A DNA stretch of 5,602 nt, taken from positions 1 to 5,602 of the forward strand of contig JANLID010000289.1 in assembly GCA_024654105.1 (NCBI GenBank), in the 5' to 3' direction. A program made the translations under genes and the position numbers. The notes beneath the pieces were generated by a model. That model made no database searches. It was given only the letters and a program-made list of their open reading frames with translations, and had not been told where the DNA came from. Below, in pieces: positions 5,185-5,602 of the stretch. Within the stretch, counting starts at the first letter, position 1, and the number at the start of each line of letters is the position of its first letter. This DNA is from Gallionella sp. (GTDB lineage Bacteria > Pseudomonadota > Gammaproteobacteria > Burkholderiales > Gallionellaceae).

Positions 5185-5441
5185 CGCCTGTCCTCTATAA
5201 CCCAGTCCGCGAGGCTCACGCCGGCAGGCATTGCTTCGCCGCGCGCCAAACCGGCCACCTTGCCGCCGTTCCACGAAATACCGGGCTGCGCCGCCAGATC
5301 GTCCAGCGTAGCCTGCCGCTTGATCGGCACGATTTGCGCAACCGGGCGGTTGTGGATGCTGATAGTCACGATTTCGCCAGCCGACGCCTGGCGGATGTAT
5401 TCACTCAGATGCGCTTTCAATTCCCGGATACTTGCTTGCAT
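5181..5441 (-). CDS. Phd/YefM-type antitoxin of the vapBC pair
   Basis: This is the antitoxin that should bind and neutralise the downstream PIN toxin and repress their shared promoter. From ATG at 5441-5439 it is 86 residues. The N-terminal MQASIRELKAHLSEYIRQAS, then GEIVTISIHNRPVAQIVPI (about residues 22-40), is the classic Phd/YefM DNA-binding and dimerisation fold (helix, then a strand-turn-strand ending in P-V-A-x-I-V-P). The C-terminal half, ending LADWVIEDRR, is variable and would wrap the toxin. The frame extends ten codons further to 5471, but the shorter start keeps the normal family N-terminus and has AGTAGGT just upstream. The stop TGA (5183-5181) overlaps the toxin start, which implies translational coupling. 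Confidence 0.9.
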   Translation of the reverse strand: MQASIRELKAHLSEYIRQASAGEIVTISIHNRPVAQIVPIKRQATLDDLAAQPGISWNGGKVAGLARGEAMPAGVSLADWVIEDRR

Positions 5442-5462
5442 GATGTACCTACTTTTTTGAAG

Positions 5463-5501
5463 TGTGGTCACATTCTACGCTGACCCTGCAAATACTGGCA
5501 A
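5463..5501 (-). promoter_or_regulatory. vapBC promoter with candidate autoregulatory operator
   Basis: On the minus strand there is a -35 TTGCCA (5501-5496), an 18-base spacer and a -10 TAGAAT (5477-5472). Two dyads overlap the -10 and start region: TGTG-GT-CACA (5463-5472) and GGTCA-N10-TGACC (5466-5485). Toxin-antitoxin complexes usually repress through palindromes placed like this. The leader to the antitoxin ATG is about 25 bases. Confidence 0.55.
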
Positions 5502-5502
5502 G

Positions 5503-5569
5503 GATGAGCCTTGTCCAACGACAAATGAGCCTGAGCGAGAGGGTATGTTTCCAACGTGAGATGAGCCTG
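5503..5569. repeat. Degenerate direct repeats upstream of vapBC
   Basis: The block CCAACG-N4-ATGAGCCTG occurs at 5515-5533 and 5551-5569, 36 bases apart. A third partial copy of the right half, ATGAGCCT, is at 5504-5511, 21 bases before the first full one. All three ATGAGCC copies are in one plus-strand frame, which stays open to the window edge (MSLVQRQMSLSERVCF, then QREMSLEERKLGSWRHD). So this could be the start of a divergent gene with repeated MSL-x-x-R units, or non-coding repeats. No good Shine-Dalgarno sequence precedes 5504. Confidence 0.5.
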
Positions 5570-5602
5570 GAGGAGCGAAAGTTGGGATCATGGAGGCATG
5601 AT

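Noticed and set aside
5503..5569. CRISPR-like array from the 36-base period
   Set aside because: Only two full copies with conserved blocks of 6 and 9 bases are present, without uniform repeats or spacers.

Overview
The window looks like a stretch of betaproteobacterial chromosome. This rests on the rpsF/rpsR/rplI order, the character of the S6, S18, L9 and RecA proteins, a recA-recX overlap, and moderately GC-rich coding sequence. A Nitrosomonadales/Gallionellaceae-like organism is my guess and was not tested. Every confident gene is on the minus strand, so transcription runs from high to low coordinates.

Layout, in transcription order. At the right edge (about 5500-5602) there are short degenerate direct repeats and an open plus-strand frame that runs off the window. 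Next comes a vapBC-type toxin-antitoxin pair: a Phd/YefM-like antitoxin (5181-5441) and a PIN-domain ribonuclease (4759-5184), joined by a 4-base TTGA overlap. A 316-base gap (4443-4758) follows. It holds the likely recA promoter, dyads and an unexplained coding-like stretch. Then come recA (3336-4442) and overlapping recX (2879-3352), the core recombinase and its modulator. The recX-amtB gap (2684-2878) carries a terminator-like hairpin, two NtrC-like sites and a good sigma-54 -24/-12 element ahead of amtB (1481-2683). Finally, the ribosomal operon rpsF (825-1223), rpsR (450-722), rplI (1-440, last few codons cut by the window edge) has its own strong sigma-70 promoter and a structured leader resembling an S6:S18 autoregulatory site.

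Main points of interest. (1) The 97-base rpsF-rpsR spacer sits where many betaproteobacteria carry priB. It still encodes an OB-fold-like PriB/SSB N-terminus (NRVVISGDLIALKGLR) and, in another frame, a PriB-like C-terminus ending at the rpsR ribosome-binding site. This looks like an internally deleted, frameshifted priB. (2) amtB has a coherent NtrC/sigma-54 control region, with no glnK beside it. (3) RecA has a C-terminal extension with six lysines at exact four-residue spacing. (4) The recA promoter shows no canonical CTGT-N8-ACAG LexA box but has a different dyad over the -35 region. I found no CRISPR array, no tRNA or rRNA gene, no complete insertion sequence and no clearly new multi-gene system.
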